Assembly (NCBI RefSeq): GCF_003122365.1
Contig: NZ_CP029254.1
Coordinates: 1,751,001 to 1,815,000, forward strand
Length of the DNA stretch: 64,000 nt
Reading direction: 5' to 3'
From: Streptomyces spongiicola
Lineage (GTDB): Bacteria; Actinomycetota; Actinomycetes; Streptomycetales; Streptomycetaceae
Position numbers and translations under genes: made by a program. Under the pieces are notes generated by a model. It saw only the letters and a list, made by a program, of their open reading frames with translations, did no database searches and was not told where the DNA came from. This document shows, one piece after another, positions 62,058 through 64,000 of the stretch (position 1 is the stretch's first letter; each line of letters starts with the position of its first letter).

Positions 62058-63362
62058 ATGAAAACCCAGCGGGCCGGGTACGGCCTGTTCGCCGCACTCG
62101 TCGCCCTCATCCTGCTGATCAGCGGCGCGATCATCACCAGCCTCACCACCCTCGGGGCCGACGACCGGCGGCAGACCGCCTCCGGGGCCGGAACCGGCGG
62201 CCGCTCCGGCAAGACGACGGCACGGACCGTGGGTACCCGGGGCTGGGCCGGGTCCTGGTCGGCCGCACCCGGGAAGGCCGGGGTCGCGCCCGCAGGCGGA
62301 CACTCCGTACGGAACGTCGTCCACACCAGCATCGGCGGCAGCGAGGCCAGGATCACCCTGTCCAACCTCTTCGGCACCGAGCCGCTGCGGATAGGCAGCG
62401 CGTCCATAGCGGTGGCGGCCCGGGGCGCCGCCGCCTCACCCGGCAGCCTGCGGCGGGTGCTCTTCGGCGGGCGGCCCACCGCGACGGTTCCGGCGGGCGG
62501 GCACGTACTCGGCGACCCCGTCCGGCTCGCCGTGCCCGCGGACGGGCATCTACTCGTCTCGCTGTTCGTCCCGCCGCCCGGCGGGGGCACGGTCACCCTG
62601 CACCCGCGGGCGCGGCAGACCTCGTACCTGGCCGCGGGCGACCACACCCACGAGGCGGCCGCCTCCGCCTACACCCGTCGCATCTCCTCCTGGCACCATC
62701 TGACGGCCGTGGACGTCCGCAACCCGGCCACGCGCGGCACGGTGGTCGCCCTCGGCGACTCGCTCACCGACGGGGCGGGCTCCACTCCCGACGCCGACCA
62801 CCGGTGGACGGACCATCTCGCCGACCGGCTGCGCTCGGGCCGCTGGAGCTACGGCGTCGTCAACCAGGGCATCAGCGGCAACCGGCTGCTCAGGGACGGC
62901 GTCGGCCCGAGCGGCCTCTCCCGCCTCGACCGAGACGTGGCGGGCCGGCCGGGCGCCCGGGTCGTCGTGATCGCCCTCGGCGTCAACGACCTCCTCCGCC
63001 CCGCGGGCAGGGCGAACCCGGCCGAGGTCACGGCCGGGCTCCGGAGCCTCGCGAAGCGTGCGAGGGCTCGTGGGCTGAGGGCGGTCGGCGCGACGCTCAT
63101 GCCGTTCAGGGGGCACCCCCGCTACAGCCCGGAGCTGGACGCCGCCCGCGAGGAGATCAACACGGCCATCCGCGCGGGAGGGGTCTTCGACGCCGTCGTC
63201 GACTTCGACCGCGCCCTGCGCGATCCCTACGCCCCTGAGCGGCTCCACCCGGCGTACGACTCCGGGGACCATCTGCACCCCAACGACGCGGGGTACGAGC
63301 GGATGGCGCGCGGTGTGGACCTCTCCGTGCTGACCGGGGAAGGGGAGGCGGCCCGCCTCTGA
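62058..63362 (+). CDS. secreted SGNH/GDSL esterase-lipase
   Basis: 434 residues: N-terminal membrane/signal segment (about 8-30), a beta-rich N-terminal domain (about 65-210), then the SGNH domain: Ser235 in VVALGDSLTDG, Gly in NQGISGNRLL, Asn in ALGVND and Asp404/His407 in SGDHLHPND. It should hydrolyse ester bonds outside the cell, for example on sugar acetates or lipids. ATG 62058 lies just behind a divergent gap of 118 bp shared with DUF445. Confidence 0.9.
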   Translation: MKTQRAGYGLFAALVALILLISGAIITSLTTLGADDRRQTASGAGTGGRSGKTTARTVGTRGWAGSWSAAPGKAGVAPAGGHSVRNVVHTSIGGSEARITLSNLFGTEPLRIGSASIAVAARGAAASPGSLRRVLFGGRPTATVPAGGHVLGDPVRLAVPADGHLLVSLFVPPPGGGTVTLHPRARQTSYLAAGDHTHEAAASAYTRRISSWHHLTAVDVRNPATRGTVVALGDSLTDGAGSTPDADHRWTDHLADRLRSGRWSYGVVNQGISGNRLLRDGVGPSGLSRLDRDVAGRPGARVVVIALGVNDLLRPAGRANPAEVTAGLRSLAKRARARGLRAVGATLMPFRGHPRYSPELDAAREEINTAIRAGGVFDAVVDFDRALRDPYAPERLHPAYDSGDHLHPNDAGYERMARGVDLSVLTGEGEAARL

Positions 63363-63764
63363 GGCGCGGTCGGCACGGCGGGGGCGGCGGGCACGGCCGA
63401 CGACGGGCACCGCTGACGACGGACGGGGGAAGGGCTGACGGTGGGAAGGGCGGGCGCGGGGCGGGCGCGGGGTGGACGCGAGGCGAGGCGGGCGCGGGGC
63501 CCGGCGGACGTTACCACCGCTTACCTCCGCTTACTGCCGCATACTGCCGCGGCTGAGCCCGCCTGCCGCGCCGGCCACGACCGCGCCGGAGCCCCGACCG
63601 CGCCGGAGCCCGGAGCGTGCAGGGTCCCGGCCGTGACCATGCCCGGAGCGTGCCGGAGCCCGGAGCGCGGCGGAGCCCGGAGCGCGGCGGAGCCCGGAGC
63701 GCGGCGGAGCCCGGAGCGCGGCGGAGCCCGGAGCGCGGCGGTCCCGGCCGGCCGCGAGGTTCAG
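63363..63764. repeat. gap with five perfect 17-bp tandem repeats
   Basis: GGAGCCCGGAGCGCGGC is repeated five times without error at 63655-63739. GGCGCGGGGC-type duplications occur near 63455-63500 and CTTACC/CTGCCGC repeats at 63510-63555. No gene is supported. Confidence 0.85.
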
Positions 63765-64000
63765 TCAGATACCCAGGTCCTTGATGATCTTCGCGACGTG
63801 GCCGGTGGCCCTCACGTTGTACAGCGCCCGCTCGACCCTGCCGTCCTCGTCCACGACGACCGTCGAGCGGATGACGCCGGTCACCGTCTTCCCGTAGAGC
63901 TTCTTCTCGCCGAACGCGCCGTACGCCTCCAGGACCGCCTTCGACGGGTCGCCGAGGAGTGTGACCTTCAGATTCTCCTTCTGGCGGAACTTCGCCAGCT
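63765..64000 (-). CDS. bcp: peroxiredoxin Bcp-type, C-terminal part (partial)
   Basis: The last 78 residues are visible; the rest lies beyond the window edge. The sequence LKVTLLGDPSKAVLEAYGAFGEKKLYGKT and GVIRSTVVVDEDGRVERALYNVRATGHVAKIIKDLGI is the C-terminal half of thioredoxin-dependent thiol peroxidases (AhpC/TSA superfamily, BCP branch). The catalytic Cys lies in the missing part. It reduces hydroperoxides with thioredoxin. Confidence 0.92.
   Translation of the reverse strand, partial: LAKFRQKENLKVTLLGDPSKAVLEAYGAFGEKKLYGKTVTGVIRSTVVVDEDGRVERALYNVRATGHVAKIIKDLGI

Overview
The window is high-GC actinobacterial DNA and almost certainly comes from a Streptomyces chromosome. The evidence is the cebR-cebEFG-bglC cellobiose locus with its 14-bp CebR box, a cslA-glxA-GH6 tip-glucan operon, a CdgA-like GGDEF/EAL protein, class F sortase, DUF1876 and DUF6412 proteins, GTG/TTG starts and ATGA/GTGA gene overlaps. 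From memory, the gene order resembles the S. coelicolor SCO2793-SCO285x core region. I see no integrase, transposase or CRISPR array.

Layout. 0.3-6.4 kb: CebR repressor, divergent cellobiose ABC importer and GH1 beta-glucosidase. 6.7-13.8 kb: two-component system, secreted Pro-rich protein, spermidine-synthase-like methyltransferase, a conserved hypothetical and an XRE/TPR-type regulator. 13.8-19.5 kb: histidine phosphatase, a tandem repeat with higher-order structure, then a tightly coupled three-gene operon. That operon encodes a PD-(D/E)XK nuclease with an apparent four-cysteine Fe-S set, an unrecognised protein and an SF1 helicase. It looks like a split Dna2/Cas4-AddB-type machine and is my best candidate for an undescribed system. 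20-24.5 kb: hypothetical protein overlapping a tRNA-Lys, M6-type secreted protease, PAS-GGDEF-EAL protein.

25-35 kb: a catabolic island with two divergent arms. The left arm has two Asp/Glu-racemase/maleate-isomerase-like enzymes and a luciferase-like oxidoreductase. The right arm has a D-2-hydroxyacid dehydrogenase, an amidase, an EhuBCDA-like polar amino-acid/ectoine-type ABC importer and an IclR regulator, with a DUF3830 protein between. The hydrolase and deacetylase genes expected for ectoine breakdown are absent, so the substrate is unknown. 35.3-39.9 kb: two more identical tRNA-Lys(CTT) genes flank an NlpC/P60 peptidoglycan hydrolase overlapping an SPFH membrane protein. 40.6-47.4 kb: cslA-glxA, a strong terminator continuing into nine perfect 17-bp repeats, a GH6 endoglucanase lipoprotein, a class F sortase and an acidic surface protein.

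47.9-64 kb: HAD-IIA phosphatase, LAXTG-type surface protein, ROK regulator facing a Gfo/Idh/MocA-UPF0303 operon (predicted leaderless, with an operator inside the promoter), FAH-family hydrolase, YidC paralogue plus DUF6412 partner, SEC-C protein, small secreted protein, acylphosphatase, DUF1876, SRPBCC, DUF445, SGNH esterase, and the C-terminus of a Bcp-type peroxiredoxin at the right edge. Many intergenic gaps carry short GC-rich tandem repeats of 9-30 bp that explain many long spurious open frames.
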